Positions 8,802-17,581 of a DNA stretch of 64,000 nt are shown in pieces. Source of the DNA: Neobacillus vireti. Lineage in GTDB: Bacteria > Bacillota > Bacilli > Bacillales > Cytobacillaceae. The notes below the pieces were generated by a model, which was not told where the DNA came from, did no database searches, and worked only from the letters and a program-made list of their open reading frames with translations. The position numbers were made by a program, and so were the translations under genes. The stretch is from the NCBI RefSeq assembly GCF_001026695.1, contig NZ_LDNB01000017.1, positions 466,833-530,832 of the forward strand. The letters are read 5' to 3'. How positions within the stretch are numbered: position 1 is the first letter of the stretch; each line of letters opens with the position of its first letter.

Positions 8802-8821
8802 AATATGAGATATCTCATATT
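8802..8821. promoter_or_regulatory. Perfect 20-base palindrome, probable Crp/Fnr operator
   Basis: AATATGAGATATCTCATATT is fully self-complementary. It sits in the divergent promoter region between the regulator (start 8788) and the MFS gene (start 8869). Confidence 0.7.
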
Positions 8822-8868
8822 ATTGTACGTTTCTCCATGATATGATGCAAACATTGGAGGGGTATAGA

Positions 8869-10059
8869 ATGAAATCACAGCGATGGATGAACAGACAATT
8901 TTTTAGTTTTTTTATTACCTGGGGTGTTTTTCTACCCTATTGGACTGGGTGGATGATCCATACAAAAGGCATGACGGTTTCACAAGCTAGTTTGATTATG
9001 AGTTTAGGACTAGTTGTCCGCGGTCTTTCTACTTTATTTGTATTTCCTTATTTATCTGGGAAATTTAGCAGTAGAACCTTACTAAATGGGATGGCACTGG
9101 GTACGTTCATTTCCCTTCTTTGCAGTATTCCAGCGAATTCTTATATAAGCTTAGTAGTTGTCACCTTACTGTTGCATTTCTTTTACCCGAGCTTGATGCC
9201 GGCATTGGATAGCGCAGCAGGCGTCCTTGTGCAAAAACAGCAATTAAAAGATTACGGGAAGAGCCGTTCGTGGGGATCCATTGGCTTTGTCGTATCCGGG
9301 ATGATGTTGACGGTCTTTACTGGAGCGTTTGGGGATAAAGTTATCTTATGGGCGTTGTTACTTGGCATATTGGTATTTATGGCTCTTTGTGTCTTGCCTG
9401 CCCCTGTTATTTTAATGGAAAAACCACAAGCCACAAAAATGAAAAAAGGCGGCATGCTGCAATTATTTCGGCTCAAACACTTTGGCCTTGTTCTCGTTAT
9501 TGTGATTTTACTGCAAGCGGCACACGCATCCTATTACAGCTATGGCTATATTTTTTTACAAGAAATCCATGCACCCAAATATTTAATTGGAGTGATTCTC
9601 AATATTGCTGTGGTTGCAGAAATCATTTTCTTTTTAATCGCAGATCAGAAATTACGTAAATTTTCAGTGGGTTCCTTACTAACACTTGCGGCATTTGGCT
9701 CAACAGTAAGATGGATCCTCATATTTTTGTTTCCAAATATTATAGTTTTTTGTATCGCACAAACCTTGCATGCCTGCTCATTTGCGATGGGACATTTTGC
9801 CTTTATGAAGTATTTAACCAAGCATATTCCACAAGAACAAATTCCGAATGCCCAAGGGATGTATTCAGCACTGGCACTAAGTTGGAGCACAGCGGTGTTC
9901 ACATTCTTCGGCGGATATTTATATGAAATTGAGCCAAGATACGCCTTTATCGGGATGATCATTTGCAGCATCCCATCAATGCTGCTTGCGATTTTCTATC
10001 GGAAATTGGCTGCAAAGGCGCCTGAAGACCACGGGGTCGTTTCCTGTGCACTAAACTAA
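8869..10059 (+). CDS. MFS transporter, PPP/HcaT-like family
   Basis: Twelve-helix major facilitator of the 3-phenylpropionate/nucleoside-symporter-like family (396 residues). It begins MKSQRWMNRQFFSFF, with the family hallmark GVFLPYWTGWMI in the first helix. ATG 8869 follows GGAGGGG. The upstream in-frame ATG at 8842 lacks a ribosome site and lies in the promoter region. It is divergent from the Crp/Fnr regulator and probably under its control. The substrate is unknown; annotation as a phenylpropionate carrier would be over-specific. Confidence 0.82.
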   Translation: MKSQRWMNRQFFSFFITWGVFLPYWTGWMIHTKGMTVSQASLIMSLGLVVRGLSTLFVFPYLSGKFSSRTLLNGMALGTFISLLCSIPANSYISLVVVTLLLHFFYPSLMPALDSAAGVLVQKQQLKDYGKSRSWGSIGFVVSGMMLTVFTGAFGDKVILWALLLGILVFMALCVLPAPVILMEKPQATKMKKGGMLQLFRLKHFGLVLVIVILLQAAHASYYSYGYIFLQEIHAPKYLIGVILNIAVVAEIIFFLIADQKLRKFSVGSLLTLAAFGSTVRWILIFLFPNIIVFCIAQTLHACSFAMGHFAFMKYLTKHIPQEQIPNAQGMYSALALSWSTAVFTFFGGYLYEIEPRYAFIGMIICSIPSMLLAIFYRKLAAKAPEDHGVVSCALN

Positions 10060-10073
10060 CCTTTTTAAAACTA

Positions 10074-10095
10074 AGAGAGCCTTCCGTGGCTCTCT
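10074..10095. terminator. Bidirectional hairpin between convergent genes
   Basis: AGAGAGCC pairs with GGCTCTCT across TTCCGT. Short T-rich runs lie on both sides. Confidence 0.6.
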
Positions 10096-10097
10096 AT

Positions 10098-11744
10098 TTA
10101 GATATTTGGCTTAGTCCAAAGCTTTGTTAGGTCGACATACCCAAAATGTTTGATTTCAATGTTCATTAGATTAATCGAAAAAGGGATTCGCCGTTTTACA
10201 TAATACAATGGGACACAAAGCGACTCGTTCTGTAAGTACTGTTCAATTATCAAATGGTGATCATTCCAGTATTCAAAGGATATCGAATCATATGCCTTAA
10301 TGAATCGGTTCAGTTGTTTATCTTGCTTTATTAATAGTTGTAGAGGAGAGAAACTATTGATCAAAAAGAAATAATAATAAAAGGTTTGGTTTAGTTCGAA
10401 AATTTCGCCATGAATAAACAAGTCGGCATCTAGACGGATACTGGTATCATAAACTGCCTCCCGGAAGGAGATTTTCACCATTTCAACCTCAATTCCAGCT
10501 TGTTCGAGCTTGGCTTTTAACCAATGAGACGTATCACTTGTATAGTTTACAAATTGTATCCTTATCGGTTTGGTCATCACTGGTTTTGGAATAGCCGGCA
10601 TTTTATACGATTGGGACATACCGATTAAACACCCTTCATCGTTCCCCATAATTCTAGAATTGACATCTGAAAGCTCATGACGATGGTTGGCGATGACCAT
10701 ATGTATATAATCACGGACTTCCTTGCGTTCCAGATCAGATCCACGATAGGGATTCATAACGACAATTCCAAAACCAGAATCACTTTCCACCTTAAATGTT
10801 TCCACCTGTTCGGATTCATGAGCCCCATAATAAACCACTTCAAATTCCCTCGGGACCTGAATAAACTCGACACGATCGAGCAGCGGGCGATGCCCAAAAT
10901 ATTGTTTAAAAGCGGCAAGGACTGTTTTTCCTTCTGTCTCTTCTGCCAGATAAAATCCACCTGTTCCTACCAAATTACCATTCACTTTTTTAAATATACT
11001 TGCAGATAACAGGCTTAAGAGCTGAAGAACATAGGTGCATCCTCCTGGAAACTTCAGTTCGACTACAAGTGGTGCAGGAGTTGTAATCGAGGTAATCGGT
11101 TCCCATAACATACAATAGGGTTCATCCCGCTTCATGCGCCAGAAAGATTCGACGACATCTTCCGCTTTCATGATCGAACCGTCGTGAAACGCAACGTCTT
11201 TCCGTAGGTATAGAAGCAAAGAATTAGCACTATATTCCCATGAATGTGCAAGCTCTGATGTAACCGTATTGTCAGCGTTTAACGTGACCACACGGTTATA
11301 TAGATTGGCAATGATATTCGCACTGTGTGTATCCGCAGCTTTTAGTGGATGAAAGGTTAAAAAAGGATCAAAGCGTGGAATGATCAGTCTGTCCTGCTCT
11401 TCCTGATGAAAACCGAAATTTGTTTGGAAGGCGGTCATTAATCGCTGTTTGGTTTCCACAGACCAATCTAGCAATAGTAACCTGCTTACCTCCTCAATCG
11501 CTCCCTTTTCAAGCAATTGTAAAAATTGCCGTTCATATTCGTGTTCTACATCCCGCAGCCATTCCAGTGACGATGTATGGCCCCTTCCACGCCCGGAATG
11601 AAAAATGAGCCATCCATCCTCCTGCCATTGGTGAAGCTTCCTTCGTGTTTGTTTCGTACTGAGGTATAAGCACTCAGCAATATCTCCTACTTTAATATTC
11701 CCCGATTCTACCTGGTTTCTTAGTGTTAATAAATATCGATCCAT
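10098..11744 (-). CDS. SgrR-like regulator: HTH plus solute-binding (SBP5) domain
   Basis: Two-part regulator of 548 residues. An N-terminal helix-turn-helix (GNIKVGDIAECLYLSTKQTR) and linker cover about residues 1-115. A periplasmic-binding-protein-like SBP_bac_5 domain (about 150-540) carries FDPFLTFHP and VAFHDGSIMKAEDVVESF. In enterobacterial SgrR this fold senses sugar-phosphate stress; here the ligand is unknown. It is intracellular, with no signal peptide. It is divergent from an MFS transporter (11844), the common Bacillus arrangement. The start ATG follows GGGGAG. Confidence 0.85.
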   Translation of the reverse strand: MDRYLLTLRNQVESGNIKVGDIAECLYLSTKQTRRKLHQWQEDGWLIFHSGRGRGHTSSLEWLRDVEHEYERQFLQLLEKGAIEEVSRLLLLDWSVETKQRLMTAFQTNFGFHQEEQDRLIIPRFDPFLTFHPLKAADTHSANIIANLYNRVVTLNADNTVTSELAHSWEYSANSLLLYLRKDVAFHDGSIMKAEDVVESFWRMKRDEPYCMLWEPITSITTPAPLVVELKFPGGCTYVLQLLSLLSASIFKKVNGNLVGTGGFYLAEETEGKTVLAAFKQYFGHRPLLDRVEFIQVPREFEVVYYGAHESEQVETFKVESDSGFGIVVMNPYRGSDLERKEVRDYIHMVIANHRHELSDVNSRIMGNDEGCLIGMSQSYKMPAIPKPVMTKPIRIQFVNYTSDTSHWLKAKLEQAGIEVEMVKISFREAVYDTSIRLDADLFIHGEIFELNQTFYYYFFLINSFSPLQLLIKQDKQLNRFIKAYDSISFEYWNDHHLIIEQYLQNESLCVPLYYVKRRIPFSINLMNIEIKHFGYVDLTKLWTKPNI

Positions 11745-11843
11745 TCAGCTTGCTCCCCTAAAAGTGGACATTTTTAGAAAAAAAGGTCATTTTTATTATT
11801 CCCCGTCTCCTTTACTATACAAATATAGGAAGGAGCTGGCAAT

Positions 11844-13100
11844 ATGAAATGGAGAGACTATCCACAAAACTTAAGGGTTCGCCTTTTTACATCATTTTTC
11901 AATAAAGCAATTTCCAGTGCGGTTATGCCGTTTATGGCCCTCTTTTTTGCCGAACACAAAGGTGCTGTTTGGGCAGGGCTATTCTTAGGGATTAACGTTT
12001 TTATCAGCTTTATTTGTACACTAATTGGAGGCTACCTGTCTGACCTCTTCCGCCGGAAGACAATATTGGTGATCACCTCAGCAACCAGTTCGTTGATGTT
12101 CGGTTTCATGACATTCAGTTTATTCCCTGATCAAAAATGGATCAAGCTATTCGCGTTTGCCTATATGGTATTTATGATATCCAGCAGTTTAGGACGACCA
12201 GCGATGCAGGCAATTATTATCGATTCCACCACGTCCGAAAATCGGAAAGCGATTTATTCGCTGGACTATTGGCTCAATAATTTATCGATGGCAATCGGGA
12301 CTGCGCTTGGCGGACTGTTTTACTTGCATCATCAACTTACTTTATTCTTAGTTCTAACAATGGTATCAGTGGGTTTACCGATTGTTTATGGAATTTGGCT
12401 GCAGGATTCGTATGTTAAAACTTTGAAGAAAAAACATCAAAACGTCTTGATTGATATAGTTGCTAATTATAAACTCGCCTTTCAGGACAAACCATTTGTC
12501 ATGGCTGTCATTGGCGGGATGTGTATTTATGCCGCGGAATTTTCACTCAATAGTTATATCGGTGTCCGATTGGCTAAAGAGTTTCACTCCGTTTTCATTG
12601 GCCACTTTGAAATCGCAGGTGTGAGGATGTTGAGTATCTTAAACATTCAAAATATGCTTCTCGTTGTATTACTCGCCTTTATGATTACGAAGTTTACCGA
12701 TCGTTTTGACAAAAAGAAGGTGTTGTTAACCGGGCTTCTCCTATATGGAGTTGGATATATAACGATTACATCCGCGAATATCTGGTATGTGTTAATTGTA
12801 TTCAATCTGATTGCTACCATTGGAGAACTGATATACTCCCCGATTGCTAATGCCGAAAAAGCCAACATGATGCCAGAGGATAAACGAGGTTCCTATTCTG
12901 CCTTTTCAGGTCTTAGCTTTAGCGGTGCAGATTTACTTGCGAAATCTACCATTTTACTTGGGGCATATTTGGTACCAACCATGATGAGTGTCTATATTGG
13001 CATCATATTAATGATCGGCACATTTATGCTTTATAGTGGACTATTTATCTTTCAAACAGCAAAACGAAAAGAGGAAATAAACCAATTAACCCAGGGTTAA
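11844..13100 (+). CDS. MFS multidrug-type transporter
   Basis: Twelve-helix major facilitator of 418 residues with the inter-helix 2-3 signature GGYLSDLFRRKT and a long charged central loop near residue 200. The start ATG follows AAGGAG. It is divergent from the SgrR-like gene, whose sensor domain suggests it controls this transporter in response to a small organic ligand. Substrate not predictable; drug or sugar efflux are the usual possibilities. Confidence 0.85.
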   Translation: MKWRDYPQNLRVRLFTSFFNKAISSAVMPFMALFFAEHKGAVWAGLFLGINVFISFICTLIGGYLSDLFRRKTILVITSATSSLMFGFMTFSLFPDQKWIKLFAFAYMVFMISSSLGRPAMQAIIIDSTTSENRKAIYSLDYWLNNLSMAIGTALGGLFYLHHQLTLFLVLTMVSVGLPIVYGIWLQDSYVKTLKKKHQNVLIDIVANYKLAFQDKPFVMAVIGGMCIYAAEFSLNSYIGVRLAKEFHSVFIGHFEIAGVRMLSILNIQNMLLVVLLAFMITKFTDRFDKKKVLLTGLLLYGVGYITITSANIWYVLIVFNLIATIGELIYSPIANAEKANMMPEDKRGSYSAFSGLSFSGADLLAKSTILLGAYLVPTMMSVYIGIILMIGTFMLYSGLFIFQTAKRKEEINQLTQG

Positions 13101-13109
13101 TGGAGCGAG

Positions 13110-13142
13110 AAAGCGCATTCGTAGCAGGAATGCGCTTTTCAA
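13110..13142 (+). terminator. Rho-independent terminator of the MFS gene
   Basis: AAAGCGCATTC pairs with GAATGCGCTTT; TTTCAATAG follows. Confidence 0.8.
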
Positions 13143-13184
13143 TAGCTTTTAATTTTAATGAAATCCATATTTTCGCTTTATGAA

Positions 13185-13733
13185 TTAATCTTTCTTGGGT
13201 TGAATTTTTCCGTAAAGTAAAGCGATATAATATTTTTCATCTATAAAATAGTGGACTCTTAATTGTCCCTCTAACACATACCCATTCTTTTCTAAGATCC
13301 GGGCAGATCCCTTATTTGCATCAACTACACTAGCATGGAGTTTGTGTAGTTGAAGTGTTTCAAATGCGTAATCACTCATTAAAGCTACACATTCTGTTCC
13401 ATAACCTTTTCCCCAATGGTCTCGATGAAAAACATATCCAATTTCTGCTTGGTTTGCTTCTTTGTCAAAATTGAAAATCATCGCTGTCCCAATAATTTCT
13501 TGCGTTGATTTTAGAACTATGGAAGCGTATAAATGAGTACCTGCTAACTCCCGTTTTACCATCGTTTCAATGTATTCACTCGTTTCATTCAATGTGTTCA
13601 TTAAACTCCAGCCAATAAAACGTGAGACTTCCTCATCTGCTGCATAATTATGAATCTCTTGAGCATCATTTGTACTTAGTGGTTTAAAGCAGATATTTTC
13701 ACTTTCTAATGAATGAAATAAACTTATATTCAT
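13185..13733 (-). CDS. GNAT acetyltransferase, RimJ/RimL type
   Basis: Acetyl-CoA-dependent N-acetyltransferase of 182 residues. The acetyl-CoA loop appears as YVFHRDHWGKGYGTECVALM and the C-terminal part as NKGSARILEKNGYVLEGQLR, both typical of the ribosomal-protein/small-molecule RimJ branch. ATG 13733 is preferred because AGGAG lies 10 bases upstream; the TTG at 13754 precedes that site. Substrate unknown; it is isolated, with no operon partner. Confidence 0.85.
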   Translation of the reverse strand: MNISLFHSLESENICFKPLSTNDAQEIHNYAADEEVSRFIGWSLMNTLNETSEYIETMVKRELAGTHLYASIVLKSTQEIIGTAMIFNFDKEANQAEIGYVFHRDHWGKGYGTECVALMSDYAFETLQLHKLHASVVDANKGSARILEKNGYVLEGQLRVHYFIDEKYYIALLYGKIQPKKD

Positions 13734-13880
13734 AATTTCCACACTCCTAACCAATAATTTCTACCATTTTGTACTAATCTTAGACAAAAGTCTTTTCATT
13801 TTCTTTAAAAATATATATTGTATATAAAAGTGACGTTGATACCGAGACAAGTTCTCTTATATTGAGAGGAAAATAGACAT

Positions 13881-13988
13881 ATGACAGCAAAAAATGACAT
13901 TGTAATCAGAAATTCAGAAATATGTAACCAGATGTTAAAGAAGATGAAACCTAATTGTGGGATAATCACTACTTCAAGGGATTGTTAA
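13881..13988 (+). CDS. Unsupported small ORF, 35 residues
   Basis: ATG at 13881 with a weak GAGAGG 11 bases upstream opens a frame of 35 residues (MTAKNDIVIRNSEICNQ start). No family recognised. It lies in the 358-base gap before the LCP gene, which otherwise shows only AT-rich DNA. Confidence 0.2.
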   Translation: MTAKNDIVIRNSEICNQMLKKMKPNCGIITTSRDC

Positions 13989-14091
13989 ATGATTGAACCC
14001 CTTTTTACTTTATCAGAAATGAATAATCTAATAGATTATCTTTAAATATTATATCAAAGTTAATGAATATTCAGCCTAGGTGGTGCTAAAT

Positions 14092-15057
14092 TTGACACGT
14101 TTGAAAAGAAATAGAAGAAGAGTAAGATGGGGGCGATTGTTTGGGGCCTTTCTTCTAATAGGTATTATAATTGTCGGTTTATTTCATATTTTTCAATACA
14201 TAGAAGGTACGATAAAAACTGCCAACCAACCTCTAAAAAAAGTGGAAGGAAAACAGATATTCCATGGAGAGAAAAATAAACTAGATGCAATCAATATTCT
14301 CTTGTTAGGAAGTGACTCACGGGGAGAAAAACAAGCTCGAACTGATACAATCATGGTTGCACATTATGATCCAGAAACCCATAAAATAAAACTGATCTCT
14401 CTTATGCGTGATATGTTGGTCTCTGTACCAGAACATGGACAGCAAAAATTAAATGCAGCCTACGCGTTTGGAGGTCCTGAATTACTAAGGGAAACGATAA
14501 AAGAAAATTTCGGACTCGAAATTCACAATTATGCGATGGTAGATTTTAAAGGATTTGAAAAAGCAGTCGATCTGCTCGTGCCAAAAGGCATTGAAGTAAA
14601 TATACCTTATGAGATGTCTTATGGTATAGACATGACGTTAGAAAAAGGAAAACAACAGCTGCATGGTAAAGAGTTGTTAGGTTATGTCCGTTTTCGCCAT
14701 GATCGGTTAAGTGACTTTGGACGAATTCAAAGACAGCAAGAAGTAATTTCAAAATTAACAGATGAAGCAATAAGTCTACATAGTATTGTAAAACTCCCTA
14801 AGCTATTAGGTCTTATAAATAAATACATCGATACAAATATAGATAGTTCCACTCTTTTGACGATAGGAAAAGACATGTTAACGAAGAAAAGTAGAGAGAT
14901 AGAAACCCTCCGCATCCCTGAAAATGACAGTTTTCAAAATAAACGGGATGAAGTGCATGGTGACATATTAGAAGTGGACTTCGATCAAAATATAGACGCG
15001 CTAAATAATTTTATAGGAGAAAAAGGTATGGCTCAAAATGAAGAACAAACAGAATAA
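14092..15057 (+). CDS. LytR-CpsA-Psr (LCP) family wall-polymer ligase
   Basis: Membrane-anchored enzyme that transfers teichoic acid or other anionic polymers from the undecaprenyl carrier to peptidoglycan. A basic N-terminus and one membrane helix (about residues 15-40) precede the extracellular LCP domain. Family motifs include NILLLGSDSRGEKQARTDTI with the substrate-binding Arg/Asp residues, SLMRDMLVSVP and VRFRHDRLSDFGRIQRQQ. The best start is TTG 14092, since AGGTGG (14078-14083) is 8 bases upstream; an in-frame GTG at 14080 overlaps that site. 321 residues. Confidence 0.92.
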   Translation: MTRLKRNRRRVRWGRLFGAFLLIGIIIVGLFHIFQYIEGTIKTANQPLKKVEGKQIFHGEKNKLDAINILLLGSDSRGEKQARTDTIMVAHYDPETHKIKLISLMRDMLVSVPEHGQQKLNAAYAFGGPELLRETIKENFGLEIHNYAMVDFKGFEKAVDLLVPKGIEVNIPYEMSYGIDMTLEKGKQQLHGKELLGYVRFRHDRLSDFGRIQRQQEVISKLTDEAISLHSIVKLPKLLGLINKYIDTNIDSSTLLTIGKDMLTKKSREIETLRIPENDSFQNKRDEVHGDILEVDFDQNIDALNNFIGEKGMAQNEEQTE

Positions 15058-15547
15058 TTAAGTTAATAAAAATAACGCTAGAGTTTGTTGTTTTATAAAA
15101 AGCCATGGTATTTCTTAATTTTATGAATGAGAGATGAGGAATTTCTCTCCAACGCCACCTCCTTACCACGGCACAATTTTCCACACCTCCGGAGAAGTGT
15201 ATCTTTTATAAGATACGCTTCTTTACTTACTCATCATTTTCTTTGTAAAGACATATGATCTTTATTAAAACAAGGGAAACTTCTTTTTTTAAAATCAATA
15301 CTTGTCCAATCCTTTTTAGCTTAAGTACATATGCTATTATTTCCTCCAATCCAGATCACATTTAATTACCTTTAAAGAAGCATCTGCATTTCATGCAGCT
15401 GCTTCTTATTATTTTTAGAAAGTTTTTTTATCAATTCACGGAAACTTTCCTTTCATAATAATGCTTGTCTAGTCAATCTTTGACTTTTGAAATATATAGA
15501 GAGAGAAGAGTGTTTTTTCTCTAACTTCCAATAGGTGGTGAAAAGAT
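15058..15547. other. 490-base intergenic region with hairpins and a duplicated leader segment
   Basis: No gene seen. It contains a hairpin at 15193-15222 (AGAAGTGTATCTT with AAGATACGCTTCT) and a terminator at 15375-15417. A segment beginning GGAAACTT at about 15278-15321 resembles one at about 15437-15480, just before the YjcZ-type gene. Confidence 0.6.
15375..15417 (+). terminator. Rho-independent terminator
   Basis: AAGAAGCATCTGCAT pairs with ATGCAGCTGCTTCTT (one mismatch) around TTC, then ATTATTTTT. The transcript it ends is not obvious; it could be the LCP message or a lost gene. Confidence 0.75.
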
Positions 15548-15649
15548 ATGTATGGTTATGGTGGTGGCTATGGCGGCGGCGGCACTTTTGTATTAATCGT
15601 TGTATTGTTCGTTCTGCTTATCATTGTTGGTACTACTCTTGTATTTTAA
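15548..15649 (+). CDS. YjcZ-family tiny sporulation membrane peptide
   Basis: A 33-residue peptide with a glycine/tyrosine-rich head (MYGYGGGYGGGG) followed by a single hydrophobic helix ending in a short tail. This is the hallmark of the YjcZ / tiny_TM_bacill family, found only in spore formers and usually expressed during sporulation. AGGTGGTG lies 7 bases before the ATG. It is monocistronic. The molecular role of the family is not known. Confidence 0.85.
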   Translation: MYGYGGGYGGGGTFVLIVVLFVLLIIVGTTLVF

Positions 15650-15685
15650 GAATTGAAAATAGACGACACTAAAATTCAAAATATC

Positions 15686-15757
15686 TTAATTACTAGTACA
15701 GCCAACTAGAAGCGCGAATAGACATGGAATAAAACAAGCTGTTACAACTCTTTTCAT
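15686..15757 (-). CDS. Candidate 23-residue lipoprotein-like peptide
   Basis: ATG 15757 is preceded by AAAGGAG and opens a frame of 23 codons. It has a lysine/arginine head (MKRVV), a hydrophobic core and a lipobox-like LLVGC with only three residues after the cysteine. This looks like a complete micro-lipoprotein or lysis/entericidin-like peptide rather than a truncated gene, but no homologue was recognised. It is convergent with the YjcZ-type gene. Confidence 0.4.
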   Translation of the reverse strand: MKRVVTACFIPCLFALLVGCTSN

Positions 15758-15956
15758 TTTTTACTCCTTTCGATCAATTAATTAATATAATTATTGTCTT
15801 TTAAATATACCCCCTATCACTAATTTAAGATGAAATAAGGACATACAACGTTTCATAATAATGAATTCTTTTCATCCCCACAACGGATGATCTGTAAAAA
15901 TTCAGTAAAAGCGTTTCAAATGAAAAATGTTTGACGTGTTATGACTCAATTCAGCT

Positions 15957-15986
15957 AAGGCCGCCCACAAATAATTGGACGGCCTT
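15957..15986 (-). terminator. Hairpin ending the ABC operon
   Basis: AAGGCCGTCC pairs with GGGCGGCCTT just after the permease stop on the minus strand. The U-tract is poor. Confidence 0.55.
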
Positions 15987-16001
15987 ACGGAATGTTACCA
16001 A

Positions 16002-16688
16002 CTAAACAGTTGCTTTGCGAATCATGAAAAATGACAACAGGGCATAGATGACAGCGCCAACAAACAACCAGGAGGCTAATAGGGCGGCGGAATGACCGCT
16101 TAGCCAATTGAAAATGTCCGCCCACCAGCCGAAATACGTGCACAAGAGTGCAAGCACGGACCCCCCAACAAAAATAACTGGAAACATGATGAACAGCCCC
16201 ATCCTCCCGAAACGCCTGTAAACGGCGACAATGCCGAATCCAAGGAAGCTCATATGAAACGCTGTCGCAAACAAGGTCCACCACTGTTCTGCCAAGGAAC
16301 CATCACTCAAATAAGGCAGCTTGAAAAAATGCAATCCGACTCCCCAGGCCCAATCACCTTCCAAGAACGAAAGCGCCAAAAGTACGACGGAACTACCCAA
16401 ACAAACGACGATAATCATCATGAGAGTCCCGAGAAAAAAGTCTGTTCTCCGGATGCTCAGCCCTAGTGCAAACGGGAAGCTTTTCGTCAGCGTAACTATG
16501 CCGACAACCATCATCCAAACGAAGATGGAAGCCAAACCGCCTGTATATAATCCTTCTTCCGGCTGGACTATCCCTCCAATCAAAAAGTTTACTAAAAAAG
16601 CTGGGAGTAATCCCAAACACCATGGAAGGATCAACCACATAAGTTTATCCTTGGCATGAATTTTCATTACGGTTGCAATTCGATTCAT
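16002..16688 (-). CDS. ABC-2 type transporter permease subunit
   Basis: Integral membrane protein of 228 residues with about six hydrophobic helices and little extramembrane sequence. It is the last gene of a three-gene operon, overlapping the ATPase by 4 bases (ATGA). The arrangement GntR-ATPase-permease matches the ytr-type exporters of Bacillus, which respond to cell-wall-active peptides in B. subtilis. The substrate here is inferred only by analogy. The operon is visibly GC-richer than the flanking DNA. Confidence 0.8.
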   Translation of the reverse strand: MNRIATVMKIHAKDKLMWLILPWCLGLLPAFLVNFLIGGIVQPEEGLYTGGLASIFVWMMVVGIVTLTKSFPFALGLSIRRTDFFLGTLMMIIVVCLGSSVVLLALSFLEGDWAWGVGLHFFKLPYLSDGSLAEQWWTLFATAFHMSFLGFGIVAVYRRFGRMGLFIMFPVIFVGGSVLALLCTYFGWWADIFNWLSGHSAALLASWLFVGAVIYALLSFFMIRKATV

Positions 16689-17581
16689 CGGAAGTCCACC
16701 GCCCTGAGATCAGATTTTTGTTTGGTCAAATGAACAATCAACTGTTGAAGTGATACCGGTGTAAGCTCCAGCCCTAGTAATTCGGCCTGCTTTCGCCTTT
16801 CGGGATCCAGACTGCCAAGCACCGTCGCCGACAATAGGCCACCGAATGGTTTACGGTCGATCGTCTCCTGCCCGGAAATGAAGGATTCTACTTTCTCCGC
16901 CTGGCCAATGGCGCTATAGGCTTGCCCGCGAATGGTATCCGCATCTTTATTTAGAATAAGCTTGCCGCTATCGATGACGATTATATGCTCCAAAATCCGG
17001 CTCACTTCGTCGATTAAATGCGTGGACAAAACGATTGTCCGAGGGTGCTCCGCGTAATCCTCAATGAGCCGATCATAGAACAACTCCCGTGCTACAGCGT
17101 CCAGCCCCAGATAAGGCTCGTCGAACATCGTCAACGGTGCGCGACTCGCCAAACCAATGATGACGCCGAGGGACGAGAGCATACCTCGCGACAGCTTCTT
17201 TATCCCCCGTTTCAGTGGCAGACGGAAATCATTCACCAATTGATCAGCAAATTGCTGGTCCCAATTAGGAAAAATAACATGACACAGCTCCAGCACGTCA
17301 CTCACACGAAAATGGTCGGGATACTTCTGGCTTTCTTTAATAAAACAAACCTGGCTCAATACGCGATTGTTCTCATATGGAGTCTCTCCAAACACATGCA
17401 CTTTCCCGCTTGTCGGGAACATCTGCGCCGTCAGCATGTGCATGATCGTTGTTTTGCCTGCGCCGTTTCGGCCCAGCAATCCGTAAATTTTGCCCGATTC
17501 CATCGTAAAGCTGACATCGTCCACCGCATTGACGCCGCCATAGGTTTTGGTCAGCCCTTTGACTTCAACAATGTTTTTCAT
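16685..17581 (-). CDS. ABC transporter ATP-binding protein (YtrB-like)
   Basis: ATPase of 298 residues. It has a Walker A (GLLGRNGAGKTT, about residue 34), an LSRGM signature in place of LSGGQ, a Walker B (LTMFDEPYLGLD) and a switch histidine (STHLIDEV). The substituted signature is common in the YtrB/CcmA-like branch. It overlaps both neighbours by 4 bases, so the operon is tightly coupled. It energises the ABC-2 permease encoded downstream. Confidence 0.92.
   Translation of the reverse strand: MKNIVEVKGLTKTYGGVNAVDDVSFTMESGKIYGLLGRNGAGKTTIMHMLTAQMFPTSGKVHVFGETPYENNRVLSQVCFIKESQKYPDHFRVSDVLELCHVIFPNWDQQFADQLVNDFRLPLKRGIKKLSRGMLSSLGVIIGLASRAPLTMFDEPYLGLDAVARELFYDRLIEDYAEHPRTIVLSTHLIDEVSRILEHIIVIDSGKLILNKDADTIRGQAYSAIGQAEKVESFISGQETIDRKPFGGLLSATVLGSLDPERRKQAELLGLELTPVSLQQLIVHLTKQKSDLRAVDFR

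Noticed and set aside
15901..15960. Possible catabolite-responsive (cre) site near TAAAAGCGTTTCAAA
   Set aside because: It misses several fixed positions of the cre consensus and is not placed at a promoter.
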